From assembly GCA_029260135.1 (NCBI GenBank), contig JAJDDV010000053.1:44018-108017 (forward strand): 64,000 bases of DNA, written 5' to 3'. The DNA is from Phycisphaerae bacterium. GTDB taxonomy: Bacteria; Planctomycetota; Phycisphaerae; UBA1845. Positions 45,040 through 55,348 of this stretch are shown piece by piece (positions within the stretch are counted from its first letter, which is position 1; every line of letters begins with the position of its first letter). Below the pieces are notes generated by a model. The model was given only the letters and a program-made list of their open reading frames with translations. It had not been told where the DNA came from and searched no databases. Both the position numbers and the translations under genes were made by a program.

Positions 45040-45309
45040 TCACTTTCGCAGACCGAGCCTCGAAATCACGTTCTTGTAACGCCCACGGTCATTCCGCGTG
45101 AGATAACGAAGCAAGCTCGTTCGCCGTCCCACCATCTTGAGCAGACCGCGACGAGCAGCATGATCCTTCTTGTTCTTCTGCAGATGCTCCGTCAGCTCTC
45201 GGATCCGCGACGTGAGTAGCGCGATCTGAATCTCGGGCGAACCGGTATCCTTCTCATGGATTCGGTATTCGCCGATGAGCCCCGTTTTTACCTCCACCGT
45301 CATCGTCAT
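45040..45309 (-). CDS. rpsO: 30S ribosomal protein S15
   Basis: An 89-aa protein carrying the S15 signature: [38 protein letters not shown] and [14 protein letters not shown]15 binds the central domain of 16S rRNA early in small-subunit assembly. Two adjacent ATGs (45309 and 45303) can serve as start; the first gives 89 aa, matching the family. It is followed by pnp, as in many bacteria. Confidence 0.97.
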   Translation of the reverse strand: MTMTVEVKTGLIGEYRIHEKDTGSPEIQIALLTSRIRELTEHLQKNKKDHAARRGLLKMVGRRTSLLRYLTRNDRGRYKNVISRLGLRK

Positions 45310-45516
45310 TCGGACACGCCCGTCCAACATCTCGCTCGCCCCATTGCGAGCTATAACCTCTTATCTCAAAACAACTTGCGAACCTACTACGCCATCCGCC
45401 ACACGCCCGATCGCTGGGACTCTAGCAGTTCAATCGGCGTTATGCAACCCTTACGGTGAATTCACCGGTCGATCCGCCCGCACCATCCCTTGAGCCCGAA
45501 TCGAACAAACGCCGTC

Positions 45517-46644
<1,128 letters not shown>

Positions 46645-47434
46645 GTTCTGGATTTCCAGTCTTCAGGGGCCGTCGCGCGACCCGACCGCATGATCCCGTT
46701 CCTAACGGCAAAAGGAGGGCTCACGCCGTACACAAAGTCCCTAGATCCGGGAAAAAAACAATTCCCCACCGGGCGAGATTCCGGCCGACGTCTGGCCGCT
46801 GTGAGCGGCAATAGGGCGACCCGGTATACAAGAGAGAAGCACTATACCACGCCGGCGTCCCCAGGAAAAGCGAAGTTTTTTTCATTCCCAGCGATTTCTC
46901 GTCTTGACAGGGCTGGGAAGGTGTGCGATCTTCCCCGCCCGTTCGGTGGGGTATGCTCTGGCGTACGCGTCAGGGCCTCCTACCCGGGGGGCGTGCAGCC
47001 TTTTCCCCGGAACCACCGAAGGAATATCTAATGGTTCCCGAGGGGAACACCCGATAAGGGCGGAAATGTCCGGACGCTCAGGCGTGGGAGTGCGGACTGG
47101 CTGCGGCAAGGCCGAGGCGTGAAGATCACCGCCTCGGTTGACCAGCAAACGAGTCTTGCCGAGACCGCCGACGAAGCACAACCCCCTGAAGGTTGGACGT
47201 GGTGGCCAGGGCGTTCTCGGCAGATGTGAGGTGCGGTGCTTTCCGCGCCGCCGTGGCGGAGCGGCATCAGCTTGGCACCATCAACTCGGACGGTGAGCTG
47301 TCCGAGTGGCGCGGAAGTGCTCAAGCGGGTGAATAGCGAAGGCCAGCCTTGATCGCCGAAGTGGTTGCGGAAAGGCGGAATCTTCGCCGGTAGGTGAACG
47401 AAGCGGCAAGCCGGTTTCTCGAAGGAGTCTGAAG
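46645..47434 (+). ncRNA. Long gene-free region with a candidate structured RNA or leader
   Basis: No coding frame is credible. From about 47030 the sequence is dense in complementary arms: GTTCCC/GGGAAC (47034-47048), GTCCG/CGGAC (47068-47097), CCGAGGC/GCCTCGG (47112-47137), TGCCGAGA (47158-47165) with TCTCGGCA (47216-47223), and ACTCGGAC/GTCCGAGT (47284-47307). The 8-bp pairing across 50 nt suggests tertiary-like RNA architecture rather than chance. It runs straight into the small lipoprotein gene at 47435. I could not match it to tmRNA, RNase P RNA, SRP RNA or a riboswitch I know. TTGACA at 46912 could be a -35. The exact ends are unknown. Confidence 0.4.
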
Positions 47435-47629
47435 ATGCGACGGAAATCGGTGAGATGTGCCGCTTTGGCGATGGTATCCGGATCGATGCTCGGTTTTCTC
47501 GGTTGTCTCGGGAACGACTTCTTTCAGAAGGTGTTCACGGAAATCGCCGCCGAGCAGGTCGCCGGATCGATTGGTGGAACACTTGACCCGGGCAATGTCC
47601 TGGGTGGTTTTGCGGGTAGCGGCGGTTAA
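47435..47629 (+). CDS. Small lipoprotein downstream of the structured region
   Basis: A 64-aa peptide: basic start MRRKSVRC, hydrophobic stretch and a lipobox FLGC (Cys24), then NDFFQKVFTEIAAEQVAGS and a Gly-rich tail. GAAGGAG lies 7 nt before the ATG, so translation is very likely. It resembles in style the 84-aa protein at 63298 (short, hydrophobic segment, then an F/L helix). Function unknown. A 28-aa hydrophobic peptide and a terminator follow. Confidence 0.7.
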   Translation: MRRKSVRCAALAMVSGSMLGFLGCLGNDFFQKVFTEIAAEQVAGSIGGTLDPGNVLGGFAGSGG

Positions 47630-47739
47630 ACGTCGCAACCTCGATCGCCGCGTTGGCTTTCGAGGCATGCCCAAATGGTACCTGACTATCGTCCCATCGT
47701 GGGGCGATGACTAAGCTAGCTTGATTTGGGAGCGAAATA

Positions 47740-47826
47740 ATGGGTTCTCTAGGCTCACTGCTACCGTTTCTTCTGATTTTTCTGCTGATTGGCGGCGGTT
47801 CGCTGGGTTCACTCTTTGGTGCCTAG
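47740..47826 (+). CDS. 28-aa hydrophobic peptide
   Basis: ATG at 47740 is preceded by GGGAG eight bases upstream. The peptide MGSLGSLLPFLLIFLLIGGG... is one membrane span flanked by mirrored GSLGSL motifs and ends SLFGA. A rho-independent terminator begins 23 nt after the stop, so this is probably the last gene of a short transcript with the 47435 lipoprotein. Being so short, it could also be chance, but the signals around it argue for expression. Confidence 0.6.
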   Translation: MGSLGSLLPFLLIFLLIGGGSLGSLFGA

Positions 47827-47848
47827 TCTGCCGTAACGAACATGAAAG

Positions 47849-47881
47849 AACGCCCGTCCTCTTGTAGGTCGGGCGTTTTTT
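47849..47881 (+). terminator. Rho-independent terminator
   Basis: AACGCCCG-TCCTCTTGTAGGT-CGGGCGTT followed by TTTTT: a GC-rich stem, with a CCT/AGG extension inside, and a T-run. It ends the transcript carrying the 47435 and 47740 genes. Confidence 0.9.
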
Positions 47882-47925
47882 CTTGCGCCTTGAGTTACAC
47901 CTCGCCGCGGCTCGCCTGTCCGAGG

Positions 47926-48792
47926 TCAGAGCGGAACTGTTTTCGATACCACCGGTCGCGCGACCGTCCCGTCGAGCTGCACTCCGCCCACTTTCGCGTC
48001 GTGCGGAAACGCGAGAACGGTTCCCTCCTCATAGCACCGCCGGTAGATCGCCTCTTTCTCGCAAATCGTCACCAACGGCTCCACATCGTACGCCATCACC
48101 CAACCCAGCCGAAGATGAGCCATCGTCGGTACGATATCCCCCGCAAACAAAACCCTTTTCGACCCTGACCCGAAGATCGGATGAAGCTGACACGGCGTGT
48201 GACCGTTCGATACGAACCACTCGACACCCTCAAATGGAGCGCCCGGCAACGCCCCCTCCACGAACGACAGAACCCCGGCTTCCGCAAGGACCGCAAAATC
48301 GCGAGACAGAAAAGAGGCCTTGTCCTTCGTGCTCGGGTCGTTCGCGTGTTCCCAGTGACCGCGGTGAATCCAGTGCCGGGCCCGTGGGTATCGAACTTCG
48401 GTCCGCCCGCCCGGATCGTCAAACCAATCGGTCAGACCCCCATTGTGGTCGAAGTGCAAGTGCGTGATGACCACGTCCGTCACGTCGGCTTCCGACAGAC
48501 CCATCGAGCCCAGTGCAGCCGGAATCGCCTCAGGATCGTAATGAACACAAAACCGATCCACCTCCTCCACCGACCATTTCCTACCGCACCCGGTATCCAC
48601 CAGCACCACCCGACGGCTCGCTCGATCCACCGCCACAAGCGTACGCGTCGCCAGAAGAATCCGATTCAACCCGTCAACGTCACAGACCTTGTCCCACAAG
48701 ACCTTGGGAACCACGCCGAACATCGCGCCGCCGTCCAGCCTGATCGTCCCGTTGACCACCGAGTACAGCTCAAAAGGGTCCGTCTTAAACAT
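47926..48792 (-). CDS. Metallo-beta-lactamase fold hydrolase
   Basis: A 288-aa protein with the MBL motif THLHFDHNGGL (His-x-His-x-Asp-His), LVDTGCGRKW before it, NGHTPCQ-x-HP for the third His, FAGDIVP with the bridging Asp, and a final His in AFPHDAKVGG. It resembles the lactonase and quorum-quenching branch of the MBL superfamily, and its substrate is unknown. The start is uncertain (ATG at 48792 or 48804); neither has a good ribosome-binding site. Divergent from the acyltransferase gene at 48950. Confidence 0.85.
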   Translation of the reverse strand: MFKTDPFELYSVVNGTIRLDGGAMFGVVPKVLWDKVCDVDGLNRILLATRTLVAVDRASRRVVLVDTGCGRKWSVEEVDRFCVHYDPEAIPAALGSMGLSEADVTDVVITHLHFDHNGGLTDWFDDPGGRTEVRYPRARHWIHRGHWEHANDPSTKDKASFLSRDFAVLAEAGVLSFVEGALPGAPFEGVEWFVSNGHTPCQLHPIFGSGSKRVLFAGDIVPTMAHLRLGWVMAYDVEPLVTICEKEAIYRRCYEEGTVLAFPHDAKVGGVQLDGTVARPVVSKTVPL

Positions 48793-48949
48793 GGACGCTA
48801 TCATACGTCGCACATCAGCCGGCGACAGTCCTTCGCCAAGACATCCGCCACCCGCCCGTCTCGGTTGATACGATCCCGACGCCCAGCTAAAGTCCTGACC
48901 ACCCAGGCCGCTGAATAGGTACCGGATCACGAAGATCGTGAGCGATTCC

Positions 48950-49903
48950 ATGACGACCCATCCGAGTGCAGCCCCCGACATCTCGACGGAACGTTCCGTC
49001 GAGAACGGAACCGAGCTGGGCGGGTGGGACCGCATCTCACTCACCGCCGCACACACGGCCGTCTCGTGGATCCTGGCGGTGGTCTCGCTGGCAGGTCTGT
49101 ATCGACTCGGGCAGTGGTTCGGAACGCTCGAGTGGCTGATCGACTACAAGCGGCGCCGACGATTCCGCCGGGCACTGACGCGCGTCCTCGAACGAACGCC
49201 CTGCGGCGCCGAGCGACGTCGCCTCACGCGCGAGTACTTTGCCAGGGCTCGCTGCGACAAGCTCTTCTACCTGATCTTCGATCGTATCCCGCGCGATCAA
49301 GCCCACGCATTGTTTCACATCGGAAACGTGGACCTGCTCGATCGCGCGGTGGAACGAGGTCGCGGCGGATACGTCGCCCTGGCGCATCACGGCGCGCAGC
49401 ACGTGATGTCCATGCTGATGGGCTTGCACGGATACAAGACCGCCGGCGTGCGTGATCGCAAAGAAAGCGCGCTGCGCCGCTTCGTGCAAGACCGATTCGA
49501 CCGGCTTCACCCCGACTTCCCGCGAACCCGAATGCTCTTCGCCGACAGCTACCCTCGAGAGATCTACCGCTGCTTCCAGGACGGATACCTGCTCGGCAGC
49601 GCGGTCGACGTGAATCGAGTCCGGGCGGCCCATCAACGTTTCGAAGAAATCGAGGTCTTCGGCGAGAAACGTGCCTTCCTCACCGGCCCGCTCAGAATCG
49701 CCTTGCGCTGCGGGGCTCCCGTGATGCAGGCCTTCATCGTCCCCGAAGACGGGTTCCGCTACCGATTGGAAGTCGTACAAACGCTGATCGATCCGGAAAC
49801 GCTCACCGAGGAGAACGCCGACATCACCCGGGCCATCAACGAGTACGCCTCCAACGTCGAGAGGTTTGTCCGGGACCATCCAGCCCTGATCACAAGGATC
49901 TGA
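48950..49903 (+). CDS. LpxL-like lysophospholipid/lipid A acyltransferase
   Basis: A 317-aa membrane-bound acyltransferase. An N-terminal hydrophobic segment (about 33-52) is followed by YKRRRRFRRAL, HIGNVDLLDRAVERGRG and VALAHHGAQHVM, which correspond to the lipid A acyltransferase block with the His that starts H-x4-D/E. LLGSAVDVNR and FGEKRAFLTGP correspond to later conserved regions. It probably adds a secondary acyl chain to lipid A or another lipid. It stands alone; the tRNA-Ala gene follows. Confidence 0.75.
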   Translation: MTTHPSAAPDISTERSVENGTELGGWDRISLTAAHTAVSWILAVVSLAGLYRLGQWFGTLEWLIDYKRRRRFRRALTRVLERTPCGAERRRLTREYFARARCDKLFYLIFDRIPRDQAHALFHIGNVDLLDRAVERGRGGYVALAHHGAQHVMSMLMGLHGYKTAGVRDRKESALRRFVQDRFDRLHPDFPRTRMLFADSYPREIYRCFQDGYLLGSAVDVNRVRAAHQRFEEIEVFGEKRAFLTGPLRIALRCGAPVMQAFIVPEDGFRYRLEVVQTLIDPETLTEENADITRAINEYASNVERFVRDHPALITRI

Positions 49904-49988
49904 CCCCTCCATGCGTTCCCCATCACCGTTTTTAGGCCCATCGTCCTTGACCTGTACGCCCGGCGCGGTACCGTCTTGACCTCCACAA

Positions 49989-50061
<73 letters not shown>

Positions 50062-50292
50062 GTCACCACACGTCCGGCAAGACGGCAGCCTGACCAAGCC
50101 CGCCGCACGCCGGTTCCTCGCCCTGGTCAGGAACCCGACCGCCTGTCCGACAGCGACAGCGATGACCGCCTTCACCGCATCCGACATGATTTCTTGACGG
50201 ATTCGACCTTTCCACGCCGTCTCCAAGGGATGTAGGCCCAAGCAGCCGTCGTCAATGGGCTGGCAACAAATCGCTCAGGAAAGGAAGAGAAC

Positions 50293-51567
50293 ATGCCCGC
50301 AACGCTCTTCATCACGACCCTCGTGGGACTCGCCACAGCCATCGCGCAAGTGGAACTCGACGACTCCCAAAGCCCGAAGAACGCTTCACCCTCAATCGAA
50401 TCGGCCTGGAAGGCCTGGGCATCGGGCGACGTTCTCCAGGCCCGCGACACCGCCAGGCGCCTCGCGGCCAACGAATCCCATCGCGACGCCGCAGCCCATC
50501 TCCTCGCTCTCTCCGCCTTCGTCGCGGGAAAGTACGAAGATGCGCTGAAACACTACGAGACGATCACCGACGCCTACGATCGCCTCGGCGAACTCACCGA
50601 ACCCATCACCGAGGCCTATCTTCATCTGGGCCGATTCGAAGACGCGGCTCGATTCGCAAGGCAAAAAAACCTCGCCGACTGGAAGATCGCTCGATTTGAG
50701 CACCGCGCCGAAAAACCCCTGGCCGCCAAACTCGACGAACTGACCGTCATACCCTTTGCCGATCACCCGCTCACCGACTATCTCCCCGCCTTCAAGGCAA
50801 CCATCCAGGGAACCGAACTGATCGCGCACATGGACACCGGCGGCACGTTCCTCGTCATGGGCCCCGAGCGCGCCGAGAAACTCGGCATCGAGGTCGTTGA
50901 AAGCGGCGAGGGGTATCACGGCGCGCAACGCGTCAAAACCTATTCCGGAATCGCAGAACGCTTCACACTCGGAAAGGCCGTCCTGGAAAACATCCCCGTA
51001 GGCGTCCTGCCCACACTCACCGGCCACCAGGATTTTGTCATCTTCGGGACCAACGTGCTCCAACGCTTCCTCGCCACCATGGATTATCCACAAAAGCGAC
51101 TGATCCTCTCCCCCCGAGGAAACACCGGGCTCGCCGAACGACACAAGGACATGCTCCCGCGAAAACGAGCGACCGTACCCTTCTGGATGTGGGGCGATCA
51201 CTTCATGTTCGCGCGAGGCTCGCTAGGCCACCACAAGAACCTCAACTTCTTCGTCGATTCAGGACTCGTTTCGCTTCACCCCGGCGCCAACGGCGGGATG
51301 CGACAGGCCGCCTTCACCACCTCTGCGGACCAGTTCATCGCGTGGGGTTTCGACGAAACGAGCGTCCGCGGCGGCGCGTTTGAATCGAACCTGTCGCTCG
51401 CCATCGGCCCGGTTCGAAGAGGAAACCTGCTCTTCGTCCCCGGAAAGGTCACACCGACGACCTTCGGCGGCGTGCGCATCGACGCGCTCGTCAGCCACGC
51501 GTTCCTCAACCAATACGCCTGGACCATCGACTTCGACGAGCACACCTACCTTTTCTCCGAAGAGTGA
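50293..51567 (+). CDS. Exported retropepsin-like aspartic protease with TPR-like N-terminus
   Basis: A 424-aa protein with a signal peptide (MPATLFITTLVGLATAIAQ). Residues 35-125 form TPR-like helical repeats (AWKAWASGDVLQARDTARRL, GKYEDALKHYETI). The rest holds two aspartyl-protease-type halves: AHMDTGGTFLVM and NFFVDSGLVSL, each with an Asp-Thr/Ser-Gly, and hydrophobic-hydrophobic-Gly loops. Two halves in one chain resemble a pepsin-like arrangement built from retropepsin-type units. The start is supported by AGGAAAGGAAG. The substrate is unknown. Confidence 0.82.
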   Translation: MPATLFITTLVGLATAIAQVELDDSQSPKNASPSIESAWKAWASGDVLQARDTARRLAANESHRDAAAHLLALSAFVAGKYEDALKHYETITDAYDRLGELTEPITEAYLHLGRFEDAARFARQKNLADWKIARFEHRAEKPLAAKLDELTVIPFADHPLTDYLPAFKATIQGTELIAHMDTGGTFLVMGPERAEKLGIEVVESGEGYHGAQRVKTYSGIAERFTLGKAVLENIPVGVLPTLTGHQDFVIFGTNVLQRFLATMDYPQKRLILSPRGNTGLAERHKDMLPRKRATVPFWMWGDHFMFARGSLGHHKNLNFFVDSGLVSLHPGANGGMRQAAFTTSADQFIAWGFDETSVRGGAFESNLSLAIGPVRRGNLLFVPGKVTPTTFGGVRIDALVSHAFLNQYAWTIDFDEHTYLFSEE

Positions 51568-51577
51568 TCGCCGATGT

Positions 51578-51611
51578 CCCCTCTCCCACTGGGAGAGGGC
51601 TAGGGTGAGGG
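51578..51611 (+). repeat. CCCTCTCCCACTGGGAGAGGG intergenic palindrome
   Basis: CCCTCTCCC-ACT-GGGAGAGGG followed by CTAGGGTGAGGG is a hairpin with its second arm partly repeated. Sequences of this type are scattered through many bacterial genomes between genes. Confidence 0.7.
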
Positions 51612-51763
51612 CCCATCGCGAAAACGCAACATCGCAGCATGATCTCGCAACGAGAGTGCCATGACCAAGCCCCAGGCGCCGGGTGCTTAGGTTAAAGAGA
51701 CGCGAGGCTGTCCGGGGATTCTCGCTGGGTGCCATGCCCAAGCCGAAGGCGCGGGCATGATGC

Positions 51764-51803
51764 GTGGCACCGGTTCCTGACCGGTGAGGCCCGTGCCCCA
51801 CGT
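51764..51803 (+). repeat. Palindromic repeat family 2
   Basis: GTGGCACCGGTTCCTGACCGGTGAGGCCCGTGCC is a second copy of the family at 39997. It is preceded by GGGTGCCATGCCCAAGC, part of the unit found in the 53761 array. Confidence 0.7.
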
Positions 51804-51820
51804 TGTCAAACCGGGCGACC

Positions 51821-52330
51821 TCACGCCCGAACGTACCGGATCTCCATCGACTTGGACTCCTTCCCGTCCCCCGTCTGGAAGAACACCTCCATCGTGTGCT
51901 CCGTCGGACTGAGAACACGAATCACCGACCGCTTCTTCATCGTCTGACCATTGGCCGGGTTCGTCATCGATCCGTGCATCGTGTACGTGTCGGTCGACGC
52001 ATCGTGCGCGCCGTGCTCGAGTTGAAAAAACGTCGCCATCGCGTCGATCCATAGACCCTCGTAGCGTTTCTCGGTCGTGTTGTAGCCCCAGAACCCACGA
52101 CCCTCGTACATCCCCGCGTCGTCCTCGTACGCCTCCTGAAGAAAGCGCCCGCCGAGCACCATCGTGTTCTTCATCGTGCCCTGCGAGACCATGGGTTCAC
52201 CCTGCGGGCCCATCCACATCTTCACTTCCGCCCGCCAGGTACCCTCCAAACGGGCAATACCCTCGTGCTCAGGCCCCGTCCCCGCAGCACCCATACAGGC
52301 ATCCTTCATCTCACCCGAATCACTCGTCAT
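51821..52330 (-). CDS. DUF1579 family protein
   Basis: A 169-aa protein with the DUF1579 pattern: LEGTWRAEVKMWMGP, SQGTMKNTMVLGGRFLQEAYE, YNTTEKRYEGLWIDAMATFF and MEVFFQTGDG. The beta-rich fold resembles a small lipocalin-like barrel; the role is unknown. AAAGGAAG lies 6 nt before the ATG at 52330. The frame is open farther upstream but without family similarity. The PQQ propeller gene upstream is 49 nt away. Confidence 0.85.
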   Translation of the reverse strand: MTSDSGEMKDACMGAAGTGPEHEGIARLEGTWRAEVKMWMGPQGEPMVSQGTMKNTMVLGGRFLQEAYEDDAGMYEGRGFWGYNTTEKRYEGLWIDAMATFFQLEHGAHDASTDTYTMHGSMTNPANGQTMKKRSVIRVLSPTEHTMEVFFQTGDGKESKSMEIRYVRA

Positions 52331-52379
52331 CGCGCGCTTCCTTTTGCTCTTTGCCTTGGCACCAACCGGTCTGCAAGGC

Positions 52380-53687
52380 CTACTTCGCAGAAAGATCCGC
52401 GCAGACCAGCTCCTTGTCGTTTCGCGCGAAAACCCTCTTGCCGGCAAACGCCGGATGCGACCAGCAGACGCCCCCGCGGCGCTTCAACTGATCCTCCGTC
52501 GGATCGATCAACTTGGCTCGGCTGATCTCTTCAAAGCCAGAGGGCGAGAGCCGCGAGATGATCAACTCGCCCCGTTCGTTGAACATCCACACCTTGTCGC
52601 CGTTCTCGACGAAATGAATCGTCGCCCACCGCGCCTTCGGAACCGCGTCGAGGCTCTCCCAAACACGCTTCCCTGTCGCCAGCTCCAGACACCGTAGTTC
52701 GCCGTAGCTGTCCACGCCGAAGATGTGATCGCCCTTCAAGTACGGTGTCGCGATGATAGACTGCAGGGCATCCGTATCCTTCTCACTCTCACCCACGCGA
52801 TGCCAGACCTTGGTCGCATCCGTGCGGTCCGGCGTCAGCTTCATCAGCAGCGAACCGTCAAAGAAGTTGGTGAAGAAAAGATGACCCCTGTGCAACACCG
52901 GCGATGCCACACCGATCACCATCCGAGTCGGCGGGAAGGGGTGCTTCCAGAAGACCCCGCCGGTCTTGGGGTCCAACCCCGCGACGTGCTGCCCCGTGTA
53001 GCACACCAGCATGCGCCGCCCGGCGTGATCGATCACGATCGGCGCGGAATACGACGCGCCGTCCTTCATCGCCTTCCACCGCTCCTTGCCCGACACCTTG
53101 TCAAACGCGACGAGACAAGCATCGGGCTTCCCGCCGATGTGCAGAATGACGAGATCATTCTCAATGAGCGGCGCCGCGGAAATCCCCCAGATCGGCATCT
53201 CGATCGAATACGCGTTCAACAGGTCTTTCTGCCAAAGGACTTTCCCCGTCGCCGCGTCGAAAACGTGGAAATGTCCCATCGTCCCCAGCGCATAGGCTCT
53301 CCCGTCGTCAATCGTCACCGACGCCCGAGGCCCCGCGTCGTAGCTGACATCGCGATAGGGGCAATCGTAGGTGTGGGTCCAGAGCTTTCTCCCCGTTCGT
53401 GCATCAAAGCAATGAACCCGCTCGATCTGTTTGGGGCGCACCAGGCGATCCATGACATACACGCGCCCCTCAGCCACGGTCGGTCCGCAGTAGCCGCTCC
53501 CGATCTCCGTGCGCCATGCGAGATCCAGCTTGGGTTTGTCGAACTTCGCGACGAGGCCCGACTCTCGCCAGACCCCGTCACGACCCGGCCCACGCCACTG
53601 AGGCCAATCTTCGCCAAACGCCGTCATCGACAACGTCAACAAACACAACACTACTTGAGCTCGATGCCATGCAAAACGATATACCAT
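52380..53687 (-). CDS. Exported PQQ-type beta-propeller protein (second copy)
   Basis: A 435-aa protein with a signal peptide ([25 protein letters not shown]) and the same [14 protein letters not shown] beginning as the 5549 propeller. Repeated blades carry the W-type motifs [42 protein letters not shown] and [16 protein letters not shown]. Role unknown. The frame remains open through the upstream tandem array (53708-53987), which is non-coding repeat, so the start at 53687 is taken. Confidence 0.85.
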   Translation of the reverse strand: MVYRFAWHRAQVVLCLLTLSMTAFGEDWPQWRGPGRDGVWRESGLVAKFDKPKLDLAWRTEIGSGYCGPTVAEGRVYVMDRLVRPKQIERVHCFDARTGRKLWTHTYDCPYRDVSYDAGPRASVTIDDGRAYALGTMGHFHVFDAATGKVLWQKDLLNAYSIEMPIWGISAAPLIENDLVILHIGGKPDACLVAFDKVSGKERWKAMKDGASYSAPIVIDHAGRRMLVCYTGQHVAGLDPKTGGVFWKHPFPPTRMVIGVASPVLHRGHLFFTNFFDGSLLMKLTPDRTDATKVWHRVGESEKDTDALQSIIATPYLKGDHIFGVDSYGELRCLELATGKRVWESLDAVPKARWATIHFVENGDKVWMFNERGELIISRLSPSGFEEISRAKLIDPTEDQLKRRGGVCWSHPAFAGKRVFARNDKELVCADLSAK

Positions 53688-54007
53688 TCTCAGATATCCC
53701 TCCCTCAATTCCCGGACCCGCAAGCAACGCCCCAAAGGAGCGCTATCGCTGACTTCCCCGCCGGGTGCCATGCCGACGCCGGGTGCCATGCCGACGCCGG
53801 GTGCCATGGCCAAGCGAAGCGCCGCCATGCCGACGCCGGGTGCCATGCCGACGCCGGGTGCCATGCCGACGCCGGGTGCCATGCCGACGCCGGGTGCCAT
53901 GGCCAAGCGAAGCGCCGCCATGCCAACGCCGGGTGCCGTGGCCAAGCGAAGCGCCGCCATGCCGACGCAAAACTCAATCTGGCACACTCATGCCGCACCA
54001 CCAGACA
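53688..54007. other. Repeat-filled gap
   Basis: It holds the 18/21-bp tandem array at 53761-53968 and about 70 nt of unique sequence on the left. No gene is present. Confidence 0.6.
53761..53968 (+). repeat. Tandem array of 18-bp and 21-bp units
   Basis: Unit a is GCCGACGCCGGGTGCCAT (18 bp), repeated several times; unit b, GGCCAAGCGAAGCGCCGCCAT (21 bp), is interspersed three times. All lengths are multiples of three, which keeps frames open on both strands without making them genes. Related blocks lie at 51728 (GGGTGCCATGCCCAAGC) and 40084, so the array probably grew from a dispersed repeat by slippage. Confidence 0.9.
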
Positions 54008-54508
54008 CTACGCCCCACCTACACGCTTCATCTGCTCGAACGAATTCCTGCACGCTTCACAGTAATGAATGCTGCGACAACGCGTCGGGCCGAACGGACT
54101 CACCATGTGCGTCTGGGTGGATTCGCAGAACGGACACGCAACAGAAACGCCGACTTGAACCAACGGCTGATCCCCGCACCGCTGAGGCACCGTCACCCCG
54201 AGTGCCGCAAGCGATTGGCGACCCTCGTCACTGATCCGGTCGACCGACCAGGGCGGCTCGAACACAAAGCGCACCTTGACGCGTTCGACGCCGTCGAGAT
54301 CGCTCACTTTCTCCGTCACCTCGTTCTCGATCATCCCCAGCGCAGGGCAGCCCACAAAAGTAGGAAGAATCTCGATGTCGACCGACGCGCCGACCACGGT
54401 CCGCTCGACACCCACCCGCTCGACGATGCCCAGATCCACGATGCTGATCGGCATCTCCGGATCGTCGATCGTCCGCAGAACCTCCAGGATGCGCTCTTGG
54501 GTTACCAT
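54008..54508 (-). CDS. paaD: Phenylacetyl-CoA epoxidase assembly subunit PaaD
   Basis: A 166-aa protein with an N-terminal MIP18/DUF59-type domain (EVLRTIDDPEMPISIVDLG) and a C-terminal Cys motif CPFCESTQTHMVSPFG...CEAC, as in PaaD/PaaJ. It is thought to mature the diiron or Fe-S centres of the epoxidase. Its ATG overlaps the end of paaC by 7 nt. It is the last paa gene; the next sequence is the tandem array, so paaE is not here. Confidence 0.93.
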   Translation of the reverse strand: MVTQERILEVLRTIDDPEMPISIVDLGIVERVGVERTVVGASVDIEILPTFVGCPALGMIENEVTEKVSDLDGVERVKVRFVFEPPWSVDRISDEGRQSLAALGVTVPQRCGDQPLVQVGVSVACPFCESTQTHMVSPFGPTRCRSIHYCEACRNSFEQMKRVGGA

Positions 54509-55281
54509 GCGGCCTCGGGCTCGACACGGTAAACCTCGCACATCTCATCGAGCAACCCCGTAAACGACTCGCCGTGCCGACCGCGACGCCCACCGACGGC
54601 ATCCGCGGGGGAAGGTACAACCTCCAGCGTCAGTCCGGCCTCGGCCACCACCCGGCCGACGTCCTCCTGCCATCGATCAAAGAGTGAACCCTCACCCGCC
54701 GGATAGATCCCCTCGCGTTCGAGAACGTCAACGCCGTCGGTCGGCTCGAAGAGCATCGCGGCAGCGCCCGACAGCGCGTTCAGCGCCGCTTGCGCCCGCG
54801 TTTTCGATTCGTCGCCCCCACGACCCAACCGGATCAGCCAGACGTCGGCGTGCTCGACGTGCGTCGCTTCTTCCGCGCCGATCCGCTTCGAAAGCGCCGC
54901 AACAGACTTCAGCAACGATCGAGCCAATCGCTCGAAACGCAGTAGATCGAAGTGGTCACAGAACAACTGGCGAACGATCGCGCGAGACCAGTCAAAATCA
55001 TCCCCGAGCGAGGTCAGCTCCGCGCAACGATACGCGCTGGGCTCGCGACCGAACGCCACCGCATCCGCACTACGACCGTGCATCGTCCCGACAACCTCAT
55101 ACAGTGCGGCCGCATGAGCAATCTCCTCCTGCGAGATCGCCGAGAACGCGATGTCCTCCTCCAGAATCGGCGCAAGACCGGTCCAGTCGGACGCACCATG
55201 ACCGAGCATCAACTTGTCGTCGGCAATGCTCAGCAACAAGTCCGTCAGCGGCGCTTTCAACTTGTCAGAGAGTTCCTGCAT
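54502..55281 (-). CDS. paaC: Phenylacetyl-CoA epoxidase subunit PaaC
   Basis: A 259-aa helical structural subunit partner of PaaA. Conserved features are DLLLSIADDKLMLGHGASDWTG, LEEDIAFSAISQEEIAHA, DFDWSRAIVRQLFCDHFD and GAEEATHVEHADVW. PaaC stabilises PaaA and lacks catalytic iron. It overlaps paaD by 7 nt. Between its start and paaB there are 211 nt holding palindromic repeats, where epoxidase genes are usually adjacent. Confidence 0.94.
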   Translation of the reverse strand: MQELSDKLKAPLTDLLLSIADDKLMLGHGASDWTGLAPILEEDIAFSAISQEEIAHAAALYEVVGTMHGRSADAVAFGREPSAYRCAELTSLGDDFDWSRAIVRQLFCDHFDLLRFERLARSLLKSVAALSKRIGAEEATHVEHADVWLIRLGRGGDESKTRAQAALNALSGAAAMLFEPTDGVDVLEREGIYPAGEGSLFDRWQEDVGRVVAEAGLTLEVVPSPADAVGGRRGRHGESFTGLLDEMCEVYRVEPEAAW

Positions 55282-55304
55282 GTTTTAACGATCCACAAAC
55301 CATA

Positions 55305-55334
55305 CCTCCCCTTGCCAAGGGAGGATCGACGGGG
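55305..55334 (+). repeat. Palindrome CCTCCCCTTGCCAAGGGAGG
   Basis: Inverted-orientation member of the family at 548-584, including the neighbouring GATCGACGGGG. It lies between paaB and paaC. Confidence 0.6.
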
Positions 55335-55348
55335 TCGTGCTCCGGCCC

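Noticed and set aside
46900..47434. RNase P RNA, tmRNA or cobalamin riboswitch
   Set aside because: The conserved cores (GAGGAAAGTCC, tmRNA tRNA-like ends, riboswitch boxes) are not present.
51646..51661. Sigma-54-like sequence on the minus strand (TGGCACTCTCGTTGCG)
   Set aside because: It has two mismatches to consensus and points into the 3' end of an oppositely oriented gene, with no gene to drive.
53761..53968. Possible CRISPR array
   Set aside because: Units are directly adjacent, 18 or 21 bp, with no unique spacers and no cas genes nearby.
52725..54065. 446-codon plus-strand frame
   Set aside because: Antisense to the PQQ propeller and then through the tandem array; repetitive low-complexity product.
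53761..54532. Plus-strand frames across the tandem array
   Set aside because: The 18/21-bp units are multiples of three and keep several frames open without coding features.
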